From Chlorogloeopsis sp. ULAP01 (GTDB lineage: Bacteria > Cyanobacteriota > Cyanobacteriia > Cyanobacteriales > Nostocaceae), in assembly GCF_030381805.1 (NCBI RefSeq), contig NZ_JAUDRH010000017.1, positions 62,001 to 126,000 of the forward strand: 64,000 nucleotides of DNA. Reading direction: 5' to 3'. The position numbers and the translations under genes are program-made. Under the pieces are notes generated by a model. The model was not told the DNA's origin. It saw nothing but the letters and a program-made list of their open reading frames with translations, and ran no database searches. This document shows positions 17,638 through 27,007 of the stretch, one piece after another; the first letter of the stretch is position 1; the number at the start of each line of letters is the position of its first letter.

Positions 17638-17721
17638 TCAGTTGTCCATAGGTGTGGGTTTATCTAGCGGGTTCGCTTCGGTTCGATAGTCGTCGTCAGC
17701 AGTTTCATTTCCGTACCCTCT

Positions 17722-18249
17722 TTATTGCGATTGAAGCTCGATTGTCACTTTTACAGAACCAGGCACATTAAAAGCATCGATGGCACCATCTATTTTTCCG
17801 AGGATAACGAGTCCGTTGGAGTATCCAAAATCTCTATAAAACATCGCCAAATTCCCCCAGGGAGCGTAATAAGCAATATCTCCAACAGCCGGATCACTGC
17901 CTGGGGGTGCATCTTCTGTAGATAATTTTTTTGACAGATAACTGATTTTTTCATTTCTCGCGTAATCTTCTAACGTCAGCGTTAATGGCAACAGGGAAAT
18001 AAAATCCTGAGTGGTTTTGCTGTCGATCAAAGTGGCTGTAACGACTTCGTTTCCGGCCTTGATGTTTATCTTCATTCTGTTTGCCTGCTCAGTTGATATT
18101 TCATTTGGTATCTTTGACGGGGGGCTAATGGTCATACTGTTATCGGCACGGCAGGCTGAGTAACTCAGGGACATCAACAGGGCGAGAACCAAAATCAGCA
18201 TTCTTTTCTGGCAATTTTTCCCCTTGGTGGGAAACCCTCTCCAAAGCAT
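17722..18249 (-). CDS. Cyclophilin-like lipoprotein
   Basis: 175 residues. The N-terminus has a hydrophobic stretch MLILVLALLMSLSYSAC ending in a lipobox-like Cys, then a domain with MKINIKAGNEVVTATLIDS, DYARNEKISYL, GDIAYYAPWGNLAMFY and LVILGKIDGAIDAF, the pattern of cyclophilin-like fold proteins (DUF4198/cyclophilin_like type). No enzymatic role is established for this group. The start at 18249 overlaps the cupin stop (TAATG), and Met at 18201 is an alternative that gives a shorter signal peptide. It often accompanies aldo/keto reductases and SDRs in bacterial operons, as here. Confidence 0.8.
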   Translation of the reverse strand: MLWRGFPTKGKNCQKRMLILVLALLMSLSYSACRADNSMTISPPSKIPNEISTEQANRMKINIKAGNEVVTATLIDSKTTQDFISLLPLTLTLEDYARNEKISYLSKKLSTEDAPPGSDPAVGDIAYYAPWGNLAMFYRDFGYSNGLVILGKIDGAIDAFNVPGSVKVTIELQSQ

Positions 18250-18751
18250 TAAGCTCTTCCTCTATACTGCTCATCGCTGACCTGTTCCATCCAGTCCACA
18301 GCCCTACCGTCGAGCTGTTCCTGAATGACAATATGAGTCATGGTTGTGGTGGCTGTAGCTCCGTGTCAGTGTTTCACTCCGGGTGGAATCCAGATGACAT
18401 CACCAGGTCTAATCTCCTGAATTTGACCGCCCCATTGCTGAACCCAGCCAACTCCAACCGTCACATAAGGGTTTGCCCCAAGGGATGGGTGTGCCATGCG
18501 GTTCGGGCACCTGGCCCGAAGGTGACACTTGCGCCAGATGCGCGTGACGGCTCGTGCACCGGAAAAAGAGGATTGATGCGGACAGAACCCGTGAAATAGT
18601 CGGCAGATCCTTCAGTGGAAGGCTGCGAACCGTTCCGCGTGATCTCCACTTTCTGTAAGCGATCGCCAGATGAGACTTGTGTATGCCCTGCCTGCGCAAA
18701 CCCCAAAGCCAATAAGGAAAATGCCATAACAGGCATCGTGAGACGTTTCAT
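18249..18751 (-). pseudogene. Secreted cupin protein, frameshifted and with a nonsense codon
   Basis: First gene of the minus-strand operon, with ribosome site GGAGGAACAG before ATG 18751 and a signal peptide (MKRLTMPVMAFSLLALGFAQ). Cupin motif 1 is visible as ARTAWHTHPLGQTL. One base is missing near 18468 and the frame then continues as VTVGVGWVQ, RPGDVIWIPPGVKH and THIVIQEQLDG. A TGA stands where the motif should read KHWHG. It is thus doubly broken. It overlaps the cyclophilin-like gene at TAATG. Confidence 0.8.
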
Positions 18752-19115
18752 TTCTGTTCCTCCATGTTTGTGCTTAGTCATGCAAAGCTTTCCTACAGTG
18801 AGTGATGCCTACTGTGGATTGGGATGATGCTTCTTGTGCAATTCTGAGAAGCGATTGACCAAACAAACCTGAGTTTTCTCTTGGATAAAAGTCCAGACGC
18901 TTACCAGAAGCCGGAATCACTTTTCATTGCTTTAACTTCATTCTATGAATCCTGAAAGGCAAGCAATAGAACGATCGTCTAAGATCGTTGTACAATCCTG
19001 CACGCCTTACACTCGTTTCAGATCAAGTCACGCTAGATTCTTATACAGGGCTGGTACTACCAAACCCTTGCCGAAGCTTGATGTATCCAAAAGTTTGTTT
19101 AAATCGGTATTAGAA

Positions 19116-20138
19116 ATGAACGTTGCAAGAACGAGTGAAAAGTCCGGTAGAGCCTTGATGAATGACCTTCAGACTCTTCGCGAGGCAGACCGAGCGCAAG
19201 CCAACCGAGAGGAACTAACGGAGCGAATTGCTCAAGCGATTCGTCAAGATGGAGCGATCGAGCCACTGAAAGGATTGCACTTCAACCGTTCCTCTTCCCC
19301 TTCGGAATGCTTTCATAATGTCTCTATTCCTGCCTTTTGTGTGATTGCTCAAGGCAGCAAAGAAGTCCTTCTAGGCAGCGATCGCTATCAGTACGACCCA
19401 ATGCATTATTTGCTGGGGACGGTCGAACTGCCGATTGCCAGCCGAATTCTAGAAGCAACCCAGGAAAAACCGTACCTGGGTCTTCGTCTCGATCTCGACC
19501 CTACCCTGGTTGGTTCAGTCATGGTTGAGGCAGGCTATCCTTCAGCCCAAAGGGGTGCTAGTGTCAAAGCGATCAATGTTAGTCCATTGAATGCAGACCT
19601 GTTGGATGCTGTGGTGCGGCTTGTCAGACTGCTCGATTCCCCGGCTGAAGCGCATGTGCTTGCACCCCTGATCAAGCAGGAGATTATCTACCGACTCCTG
19701 ATGGGAGAGCAAGGTGCTCGGCTGCGTCAGATTGCTGTTTTGGGTGGCTACACGCACTACATCGCCAGAGCCGTCGATCGACTGCGGAAAGACTTCAACC
19801 AGCCGATCAAGATTGAAGACATCGCCCGAGAGTTAGGTATGAGTGTGTCAGGCTTTCACCACCACTTCAAATCGGTCACGGCAATGAGTCCCTTGCAGTT
19901 CCAGAAACAACTGCGACTTCAGGAGGCTCGCCGTCTGATGCTGGGGGAAAACCTTGACGCTACCAGTGCTGCCTACCGGGTGGGGTATGACGATGCTTCG
20001 CACTTCAACCGGGAGTACAAGCGGCTGTTTGGCGCACCACCGATGCGCGATGTGGAGCGGTTGCGAGAAGCTGTGAGTGAAACTGCTAGTTCAATACAAT
20101 CTCCTCAAGACACCCGGCATCTTGCCAGAAATCACTAA
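19116..20138 (+). CDS. AraC-family transcriptional regulator
   Basis: The C-terminus has the two helix-turn-helix motifs of AraC/XylS: IEDIARELGMSVSGFHHHFK and AAYRVGYDDASHFNREYKRLFG. The N-terminal part (IPAFCVIAQGSKEVLLG) fits the AraC_N cupin-like effector domain. The frame opens at 18945, but the first 57 residues match nothing; Met at 19116 or 19158 is more likely. The gene is divergent from the cupin-cyclophilin-hydrolase-AKR-SDR operon, the usual arrangement for its regulator. Confidence 0.88.
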   Translation: MNVARTSEKSGRALMNDLQTLREADRAQANREELTERIAQAIRQDGAIEPLKGLHFNRSSSPSECFHNVSIPAFCVIAQGSKEVLLGSDRYQYDPMHYLLGTVELPIASRILEATQEKPYLGLRLDLDPTLVGSVMVEAGYPSAQRGASVKAINVSPLNADLLDAVVRLVRLLDSPAEAHVLAPLIKQEIIYRLLMGEQGARLRQIAVLGGYTHYIARAVDRLRKDFNQPIKIEDIARELGMSVSGFHHHFKSVTAMSPLQFQKQLRLQEARRLMLGENLDATSAAYRVGYDDASHFNREYKRLFGAPPMRDVERLREAVSETASSIQSPQDTRHLARNH

Positions 20139-20280
20139 AATATTGTGGAGATAACTCTGTGTAGCACACTGTATGCTGAGTGTTCTTGTGTCTTAGATAG
20201 TGCTGAATCAATCGTGTATCGTGCCCATTATTGATGAGCTTGTATCCGCAACCTGTTGTCACTACAACCCCATGTTTCAT
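20086..20280 (-). pseudogene. Tyrosine recombinase C-terminal fragment
   Basis: Only the last about 60 residues of an integrase remain: GCGYKLINNGHDTRLIQHYL, then HKNTQHTVCYTELSP with the catalytic His region and the Tyr nucleophile, as in FimB/FimE-like recombinases. The upstream catalytic Arg and HxxR region are missing or altered. It overlaps the 3' end of the AraC gene and may mark an old integration border. Confidence 0.65.
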
Positions 20281-20723
20281 TATCTCTGCTCAAATCAACT
20301 TGCGAGTATCGGCTTATTATCTACGAACAGTATGTGACAGTATGTGTAAGCCATCCAGTTCATATTATTACCCAGAATTTGAAACTTCTATTGACCTCAG
20401 TGCATGAATCGTTAGCTTTCCTGAAGTAAATCACCCTTCGTCTTTACCTGAGAAACGGTCAACTTTATATTTCATACACTAACTAAAGTATCTTCCTTAA
20501 TCCAGACATACTTTCGGTGGGTTAACTCTGCGGGTTAACAGGCTTGCTACTCTATCTCTATTGGAAAATTTTTGAAAACAGGATAGTAGCCGAGGCGTTA
20601 GCATTCATTTCCAATTTAAGATTGTTATTTTTTACACGGACTTACGTCCAAATAAAGAAGAGAAAGCACTATAGCTAACGCTCAATTCTTTAAGAAGTAA
20701 CTCTCACATAGGAGATAAAAATT
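20281..20723. other. Intergenic stretch without a convincing gene
   Basis: No ORF supported. GGGTTAAC occurs twice about 16 bases apart (near 20518-20540), and GCTACTC / GATAGTAGC partial inverted repeats flank an A/T-rich run. It may hold the promoter of the gene at 20724. Confidence 0.4.
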
Positions 20724-21065
20724 ATGGCTACTAAAACCAAAAAAGTTAGTTTAATTGATGACAACGCAATGGGTATTTACAAAATTGCTGACTACAACGA
20801 GCGTAAGTTTAAAGCAGTCTACTACGGGCTACAAGAAACCTGGGGTAAAACTATCCAAGCACAGTCACAGACTAACTGGAATAAAACACAATGGGATGCT
20901 TTTAAAGCTCGATTTATTGCTACGTTCGGCTCAGTGGAAAACCTCAAATACAGTGTACAACAAATGGTTGACTATTCCATTAAGCACTTCAACAAAGACT
21001 TAGAAGAACTACTCGAAGTCAACAAACGTACTTGGCTACAACGCGAACGTTTATTAGCAAAATAA
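20724..21065 (+). CDS. Small protein, paralogue of the next gene
   Basis: 113 residues, not recognised. It aligns along its length with the next gene: IYKIADYNERKFKAVYYGL versus FKIESFDVRKYNTIFYSI, WDAFKARFIATFGSVENLKY versus WKAFKLQFEICFGRPEDCRY, and DLEELLEVNKRTW versus SLEDLLAYNRKSW. A ribosome site (ATAGGAGAT) precedes ATG. The predicted content is helical, basic and aromatic. The gene is followed by a clear intrinsic terminator. Confidence 0.75.
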   Translation: MATKTKKVSLIDDNAMGIYKIADYNERKFKAVYYGLQETWGKTIQAQSQTNWNKTQWDAFKARFIATFGSVENLKYSVQQMVDYSIKHFNKDLEELLEVNKRTWLQRERLLAK

Positions 21066-21089
21066 TCACAAATCATCTGATTTTACAGA

Positions 21090-21124
21090 AAATCTCGCTC
21101 ATACAGAGTGGGATTTATTTTTTT
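21090..21124 (+). terminator. Intrinsic terminator between the paralogues
   Basis: 11-bp stem (two G-T pairs) AAATCTCGCTC / GAGTGGGATTT with an ATACA loop, followed by A and seven T. Confidence 0.75.
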
Positions 21125-21173
21125 GACTAATGCTGACGCAGCTAAAAGCGAAACACTCATCAAGAAAACAACT

Positions 21174-21617
21174 ATGGCTGCTAATAAATCTACTAAAGCT
21201 CAAGCTGCTACAGTCGATGATTCAACAATGGAGCAATTCAAGATTGAATCATTCGACGTGCGTAAATACAACACAATTTTCTATTCAATTCGTGACCTTT
21301 ACGGACGCGAATCACAACGGCAACTGGGGTCTGACAATTTCGATTGGAAAGCTTTTAAGCTTCAGTTTGAAATTTGTTTTGGTCGTCCTGAAGATTGTCG
21401 TTACACCACAGAACAATTATTGAATTTCGCCAAATACAAATTCAACATGAGTTTGGAAGACTTGTTAGCTTATAACCGTAAATCATGGGAACTCCGCAAA
21501 AGACGAGAACAACAATATGCAGACATGGAGCAAATTAACTCTGTAATTCAGCACATTCCAGAAATTAACAATTCTCACGTTGATTGCTCCCAAATGCTAG
21601 AGCAACAGCCATACTAA
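21174..21617 (+). CDS. Small protein, paralogue of the previous gene
   Basis: About 147 residues from MAANKSTKAQAA; the frame opens at 21108, but the upstream residues overlap the terminator and are unlikely to be translated. Its core repeats the architecture of the 20724 gene, with an added C-terminal tail rich in Gln/Glu. Function unknown. The leader contains AATGCTGACGCAGC, a segment also present in the ssb leader near 11664, which may be a shared regulatory stretch. Confidence 0.75.
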   Translation: MAANKSTKAQAATVDDSTMEQFKIESFDVRKYNTIFYSIRDLYGRESQRQLGSDNFDWKAFKLQFEICFGRPEDCRYTTEQLLNFAKYKFNMSLEDLLAYNRKSWELRKRREQQYADMEQINSVIQHIPEINNSHVDCSQMLEQQPY

Positions 21618-21625
21618 AATCTCAA

Positions 21626-21685
21626 AGAATCAGTTAGAAAGTACTGTTTTATGCAGCACTTCACTCTAGCTGATTCTTTTTTTAG
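21626..21685 (+). terminator. Intrinsic terminator after the second paralogue
   Basis: 10-bp stem AAAGAATCAG / CTGATTCTTT with a long loop that can pair further (TTAGA / TCTAG), running into seven T. Confidence 0.75.
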
Positions 21686-21709
21686 TACATTGATTTTTGT
21701 CTGAACCTG

Positions 21710-22954
21710 TCAAACATTCTCGTTTACAGCAATAAAGGTACTAGGCCGCTCACAAGGCGTAAAGTTATACTTACGTTTGACTTCTTCACCTGCATTATTT
21801 GTATTACCTTCAACAGATTTATTTATCGGTACAACTTCAGAGCGTATATAACCAGTTAACTTATCAAACTGAATAATCATGTGCTGGTGGAAAGCCCAAA
21901 CATCCGCCATCCTATTGCCCATACCAGAAGATATTTCATCAGGTATAAAAATATTAGCGTGCCAGGATACTTTCATCCCCTCTTTCTGGAAGTAAGCATC
22001 TATTTCAGGACGAATGTAGTCCGCAGTTCCTCCGCAAAATACCAGTTCTTCAATATCCTCATCCATCTTCGAGCGCAACCACCTAGCGATCGCACGCCAA
22101 TATTCGTCTCTGGCAAGTAATAAAGCTTTGGACATCGACTCTCCATCAAGTTGAATCTCATCAACTTTGCGCTTGCGCGAGAGTTTTTGCATCACCTGGG
22201 GGTCACAACTGGCTCCAGCTTCTATCAGTACCTCAATAATATTGGAATTATCAGGGCTTAGTCCCGATGTTTTGGAAATCAAATTATTTACTAACCAAGA
22301 CATACCAAAATTGCTAGTTATTCCTGCGCCAATCGAACCACTCCGAAAGGTGAAAATACTCGCGTTGCGATAACCAAGCATTACGTACATCGAAACAGGT
22401 ACACGATCGCCAAGCGTTCGCCTACGGTGGAAAAATATCCCGCTACCTTCAGACGCTGCATCATAGCGAAGCATTTTCACCCGCATTTTACCTGCCGGTG
22501 TCTCAAACCCTCGAAACACATCCTTCAACCGAATTTGTAACTGTTCCTTGTCTTGTACCTCACCCGGCGGCAGCAAGACACTCAAGTAAGCTGCAACATC
22601 ATTACCCAGGTTCAACTTCTCCTTAGCCAGCCAAAATGCTCCGCAAATTTTGGGAATTGCTAGTTCATACTTTAACTCCCTCAGTTGCGATATACCCCCA
22701 AACCGACGACGAGCAAGTTCTCCCAAGGCGAAATACTCATCGCCTATCCCTACCCAAGCACGAGATTCAGGACTACCTTCAGGTTGGACGCTTTCAACTG
22801 AGGCTTTAGCAACATCCGCTATTTCTGAGTCTAAAAGTAAAACAACAGGCTTTCCTTCTGGATACTCCTGAACGATAGCCTTAGTTTTACTTGCACCCAT
22901 GTCAATCGTAATTACTATCTTTTTTACGTCTATTTTCTCCTTAATTTTAGGCAT
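21710..22954 (-). CDS. ParM/StbA-like actin-family ATPase
   Basis: About 414 residues. Actin-fold signatures: phosphate-1 loop VITIDMGASKTKAIV near the N-terminus, a second loop GSIGAGITSNFG in the middle, and the adenosine-motif segment ELVFCGGTADYI. Such proteins form filaments that push plasmid copies apart (ParM of R1), but cyanobacterial relatives are uncharacterised. The frame opens at 23026; Met 22954 (MPKIKEKIDVKK) is preferred because the actin fold begins shortly after it. No ParR-like partner is obvious. A ParAB pair exists 8 kb away, so the plasmid may carry two segregation systems. Confidence 0.8.
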   Translation of the reverse strand: MPKIKEKIDVKKIVITIDMGASKTKAIVQEYPEGKPVVLLLDSEIADVAKASVESVQPEGSPESRAWVGIGDEYFALGELARRRFGGISQLRELKYELAIPKICGAFWLAKEKLNLGNDVAAYLSVLLPPGEVQDKEQLQIRLKDVFRGFETPAGKMRVKMLRYDAASEGSGIFFHRRRTLGDRVPVSMYVMLGYRNASIFTFRSGSIGAGITSNFGMSWLVNNLISKTSGLSPDNSNIIEVLIEAGASCDPQVMQKLSRKRKVDEIQLDGESMSKALLLARDEYWRAIARWLRSKMDEDIEELVFCGGTADYIRPEIDAYFQKEGMKVSWHANIFIPDEISSGMGNRMADVWAFHQHMIIQFDKLTGYIRSEVVPINKSVEGNTNNAGEEVKRKYNFTPCERPSTFIAVNENV

Positions 22955-23342
22955 ATATATTGATGTTTTATTAACTTTTACTATTGTTATTAATTTAACT
23001 GAAATAGGAATAATGCTATAGTGCAAAACACTTTCTTTACAGGGATTAACAATTTTTTTACATACAAAGTAAGTAGAGAAAAAACCATTACGATCATTTT
23101 CTTCTATAACGCTAATACCAAACCAAAACTGTAGATTCTAAGTGAATTAATGTATTAAAAATTTCTTCAACACACGCTGGTGAAATTACCTCCTGTATTA
23201 TGAACAAATTACCCCAATTACACCCTAATTCTGTATCAACTAAAAGTTGAATTAGAAAATAAATTAGTCTTTGGCTTGTTAAATAAACAATGTAATTGTG
23301 ATTATTGCACCCAGTATTACCTCAATCATCCCCACACTTACC

Positions 23343-23380
23343 GGGGCGTGAGTATCAATGGAACAGAAAACCGGGATAAG
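23343..23380 (+). repeat. Tn3-family 38-bp terminal inverted repeat
   Basis: Starts GGGGCGTGAGTATCAATGGA and ends ACCGGGATAAG, exactly 38 bp. It fits the Tn3 pattern (GGGG at the outer end, TGGAAC and GAAAAC in the middle, TAAG at the inner end). The element extends to the right, in agreement with the transposase 3' end at 23532. A partial copy of the inner 20 bases (GAACAGGAAACCGGGATAAG) recurs at about 23504-23523. Confidence 0.75.
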
Positions 23381-23415
23381 AAAATTGAGTTGAAAAACTA
23401 GAAAAAACCGTCGCC

Positions 23416-23479
23416 ATGTATATACATAGGTGAAAGGATTGAAAATGCGTCACTATTCTCGCCTGCCATGTATATACAT
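23416..23479. promoter_or_regulatory. Two ATGTATATACAT palindromes (candidate res/operator)
   Basis: Identical 12-bp palindromes at 23416-23427 and 23468-23479, each preceded by GCC, 52 bases apart, between the terminal repeat and the transposase gene. The paired dyads suit a resolvase or repressor binding region, although no resolvase gene remains. Confidence 0.45.
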
Positions 23480-23531
23480 GATAGTTTTGTTACATAACTT
23501 AAGAACAGGAAACCGGGATAAGCCCTCAACC

Positions 23532-24473
23532 CTACAACAAATCATCAAATTCTTCACGAGCATTAGGGTCACGCAAGGGACGCAGTTCTCCTTTCAAAAT
23601 GGGTTCTGCCAACAAGAAATAATAACAACCCAGCATATTAATATGTTTGCGTCCCAACGGAGAGAGTCGGGCAATGTCTTCTCTATTTGTTGCCTGACCA
23701 AGAGAACTTAACTCATTGACTGCGGCATCCATATAGTAAGTATTCCACAGCACAATCACATTCACAACTAAACCCAACGCCCCCAATTGGTCTTCTTGAC
23801 CCTCACGGTATCTTTGGTGGATTTCACCCCTTTGACCATGAAAAACCTTTCGGGATAAACTGTGACGACTTTCACCACGGTTGATTTGAGTCAAAATGCG
23901 ACGGCGGTATGTCTCATCATCAATGTAGGATAGCAGATATAAAGTTTTGATAATCCGACCCAATTCACCAATAGCTTTGGCCAAAGTAGAAGGTTGATTA
24001 CCCCGTTGCAAGGAACGCATTAAGTCAGTTGCGTTAACCACTCCCAACTTCAGAGAACCAGCCACCCGCAACATATCATCCCAATTATTCGCAATCAGGT
24101 CAGTATTAATCTTGTTTTTCGTCAATCCATCCAGCGCACCATAGTGAGCAGAATTGTCGATGCGCCAAAACCGGGACTCACCAATATCTGCAATTCTCGG
24201 ACTGAACCGATAGCCAAGAAGCCAAAACAAACCAAATACAACATCGCTATAACCCGCAGTATCAGTCATGATTTCCAAAGGCTGGAGAGGAGTCAATTGC
24301 TCTAACAAACCCGACAATAAAAACAGCGAATCACGCAAAGTACCAGGAATGACAATCCCGTGGAAGCCAGTGAACTGGTCGCTAGTAAAGTTGTAATAAG
24401 TAATACCCTTACCTACACCAAAATACTTGCTATTGGGTGCAGCATTAATAGGAGATCGAAAAATTTCAGGTTC
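23532..24473 (-). pseudogene. tnpA: Tn3-family transposase, C-terminal part
   Basis: Covers the last third of a Tn3 TnpA (normally about 950-1000 residues). The frame can be read from about 24461 as FRSPINAAPNSKYFGVGKG, then FTSDQFTGFHGIVIPGT and MTDTAGYSDVVFGLFWLLGY, which holds a catalytic Asp region, and NTYYMDAAVNEL near the end with the catalytic Glu region (EDIARLSPLGRKHIN). The upstream two thirds are missing where the IS1182-type element begins. Confidence 0.85.
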
Positions 24474-24576
24474 TCACGCAATTTTGATACTGGTGGCGAA
24501 ATATTGCTTAACAAATAAGTTGGCTCCATCAAGAGTTATTTAGGATCTAAAAGACGATCGCAAGAGGTATCGTTCG

Positions 24577-25450
24577 ATGTCACTGCATCCACAACCGGGC
24601 TATACTGTACCAGCAGAAACCGCTAAAGTTGCCAAAGCTATTTTTCCGAAGAGTAACCTCTGCATCACGATGGCAGATCGCCTTAGCTGCTTCCTCAGTG
24701 ACCAAGATTTTAGTACATTGTTTTCTAATCAAGGGCAACCTGGAACGTCTCCGCTGCGATTAGCTCTGGTAACAATCTTGCAGTACATCGAGGGACTCAC
24801 AGATCGTCAAGCCGCTGATGCCGTCCGAAGCCGAATTGATTGGAAGTATCTCCTGTGTTTAGAGCTAACAGATAAGGGGTTTGATCACACTGTTTTGAGC
24901 GAATTTCGCACTCGCTTGATCGCTCAACAAGCTGAAAGTTTAGTGTTTGATCGACTCCTTAGCTGGTGTCAACAACAAGGTTGGCTTCAAGCAAGAGGTC
25001 GCCAACGGACAGACTCCACGCATGTCCTCGCGACCATTCGAGCAGTGACTCGACTTGAATGTGCTGGAGAAACGTTGCGGGCGGCGTTGAATGCACTGGC
25101 AGTTGTTGCCCCTGCTTGGTTACAAGCTCAAAGTCAGCCAGAATGGATCGAACGTTATAGTGAGCGCATGGAAGACTATCACTTACCCGTCTCAAAAGCG
25201 GGACGAGAGCAGCAAGCACAGGTGTATGGCGAAGATGGCAAACGACTGCTCGATGCCATCTTCGAGGGCAACAGTCCAAATTGGTTACGTCAGGTTCCTG
25301 CGGTCGAAACACTTCGACGAGTTTGGGTGCAGCAATACTATGTATGCGACAACACGATTCATTGGCGAACAGAGCAGGGGATTCCACCCGCCACCGTGAT
25401 GATTAGTTCACCCTACGATTTGGACGCTCATTATTCAAAAAAGCACACAA
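24577..25450 (+). pseudogene. IS1182-type transposase, N-terminal part
   Basis: Starts MSLHPQPGYTVPAETAKVAK and contains the DUF772-like region (LVTILQYIEGLTDRQAADAV) and a DDE-type Asp region (QRTDSTHVLATIRAVTR). It stays open to SPYDLDAHYSKKHTT, after which the sequence leaves the family and ends at 25539 with unrelated residues. About half the enzyme is lost. It interrupts the Tn3 transposase upstream and is itself interrupted. Confidence 0.8.
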
Positions 25451-25619
25451 CCTCATCTCGACTTTATCCATTTTTGCAAAATGCGATTCTCCGAAGGAGC
25501 ATTATGAAAGCAAGCGATCATAAAACAAGACGAGTTTAAGCCAGAATCCATAACATAAAAATAAAGCTTTACGGGGTCAAGTTGACTTCTGCAATACGCT
25601 GAAAATTAAATACTTATGC

Positions 25620-26577
25620 GTGCATCTCCCCGTGAATACTACAATACCTGTTGAAATCGTCACTATCGTCCTACCGTTCGCTACGATTTTTACCAAGCCA
25701 GTTTGGAGTCATGCCCAAATTTTATTAGTGGGAGCGATTTTAACAACAGGTAAACGTACTATTACTTCGGTACTTGCAGTCATGGGAGTGAGCAAGGAAG
25801 AACACTTTCGCGCATTATCATCGCGTATTAAATCGTGCGGTGTGGTCAAATTTAGAAGCAAGCAGAGTTTTACTGATAATGTTGGTAGCAATGTTTGTGC
25901 CAAGTGGTCCGATCATCATGGGTATAGACGATACAATTGAACGTCGAAAAGGTCAGAAGATTAAAGCCAGAGGTATCTATAGAGATCCTGTGCGCTCAAG
26001 TCATGGTCATTTTGTCAAAGTCAGTGGTTTACGCTGGCTGGTAATGATGTTACTAGGAGAACGTACTGTTGATATCTGTACCGGAGTCGCTGTTTGGTAT
26101 CACACTGGATTACCTGTAGTACCCATTCGTTGGGTATTAGTACGTGACCCCAATGGAAAATTTGAACCGCAAGCTTTGTTGTCTACCAACCCACAATATC
26201 AACCGAAACAAATTTTAGAGTGGTTTGTGCGCCGTTGGCAAATGGAAGTAACTTTTCAAGAAGTTAGGAAACATTTAGGTATGGAAACACAGCGTCAGTG
26301 GTCGGATTTGGCCATTGCGCGGACAACACCTGTACTACTAGGATTATTTTCTTTAGTAACTATATTGGCGCATCATTTACAAGCCCATTATTCTTGGAAA
26401 ACTCGACAAACTATTTGGTACTCAAAATCGTTGCCTACTTTTTCTGACACACTAGCTCTAGTACGCCGATTTTTCTGGGCTGCGACTTTTTCGACATCAT
26501 CTGAATCAACTGAAATTGTAAAAGTCCCTCGTACCTTATTTGAACGTTTGAGGGATATTGCTGTTTATGCCGCTTAA
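25620..26577 (+). pseudogene. DDE transposase (IS701/DDE_5 type) with a one-base frameshift
   Basis: Frame 1 (from GTG 25620) gives ILLVGAILTTGKRTITSVL and VMGVSKEEHF; frame 2 continues HYHRVLNRAVWSNLEASRVL, GIDDTIERRKGQKIKARGIY, LRWLVMMLL and the late Glu region WFVRRWQMEVTFQEVRKHLG. The switch is explained by one extra C near 25809 (TTTCGCG for TTTGCG). The rest of the gene is complete to the stop at 26577, so the inactivation looks recent. The exact IS family is assigned from memory. Confidence 0.75.
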
Positions 26578-26880
26578 TTGGATAAAGTCGAGCTTAGACG
26601 AATTTTGAGGTGTTGGAATGCTCAATCCATCAATTGGCTATCTGCGGCTCACTAGCTTTTCGGACTACACAGATAGTGGTTTAATTTGCAGATGCACTCA
26701 AGGAACTTGAAACTGCGCTCGACTGAGTCTTCACTGCTCCTAAAAAGCTTCAAGGGCTTGTGATTACTTTCCCTTTGTTGTGCGGGCTGCCGAACATGAA
26801 ACCCTTTAAACTAAGAAGTTCTTTCTTTTGACAGATTTTCAAAATTCGCTTGCGCTCTTTCTGACAACGCGATCGCATGT
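26578..26880. other. Non-coding remnant between transposase pieces
   Basis: No gene supported. The sequence lies between the frameshifted DDE element and the IS6 scrap and is probably eroded insertion-sequence DNA. Confidence 0.35.
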
Positions 26881-26970
26881 TTTTTTGACATCGCCGTAGC
26901 TCAACGCAAAGGTGAAATACAACCAAACTGTATAGTTAATGATTTCGGTGAGAAGGCGATGGCGGATGTG
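26881..26970 (-). pseudogene. IS6-family transposase scrap
   Basis: Thirty residues, HRLLTEIINYTVWLYFTFAL followed by SYGDVKK, match the N-terminal region of IS6/IS26-type transposases. A similar scrap lies at 59440 on the other strand. Confidence 0.55.
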
Positions 26971-27007
26971 CACTAGAGGTAAGGAACCGAGGGGTATCCA
27001 GATTCTA

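Noticed and set aside
23400..23480. CRISPR-like repeats
   Set aside because: Only two palindromes, no regular spacers and no cas genes.
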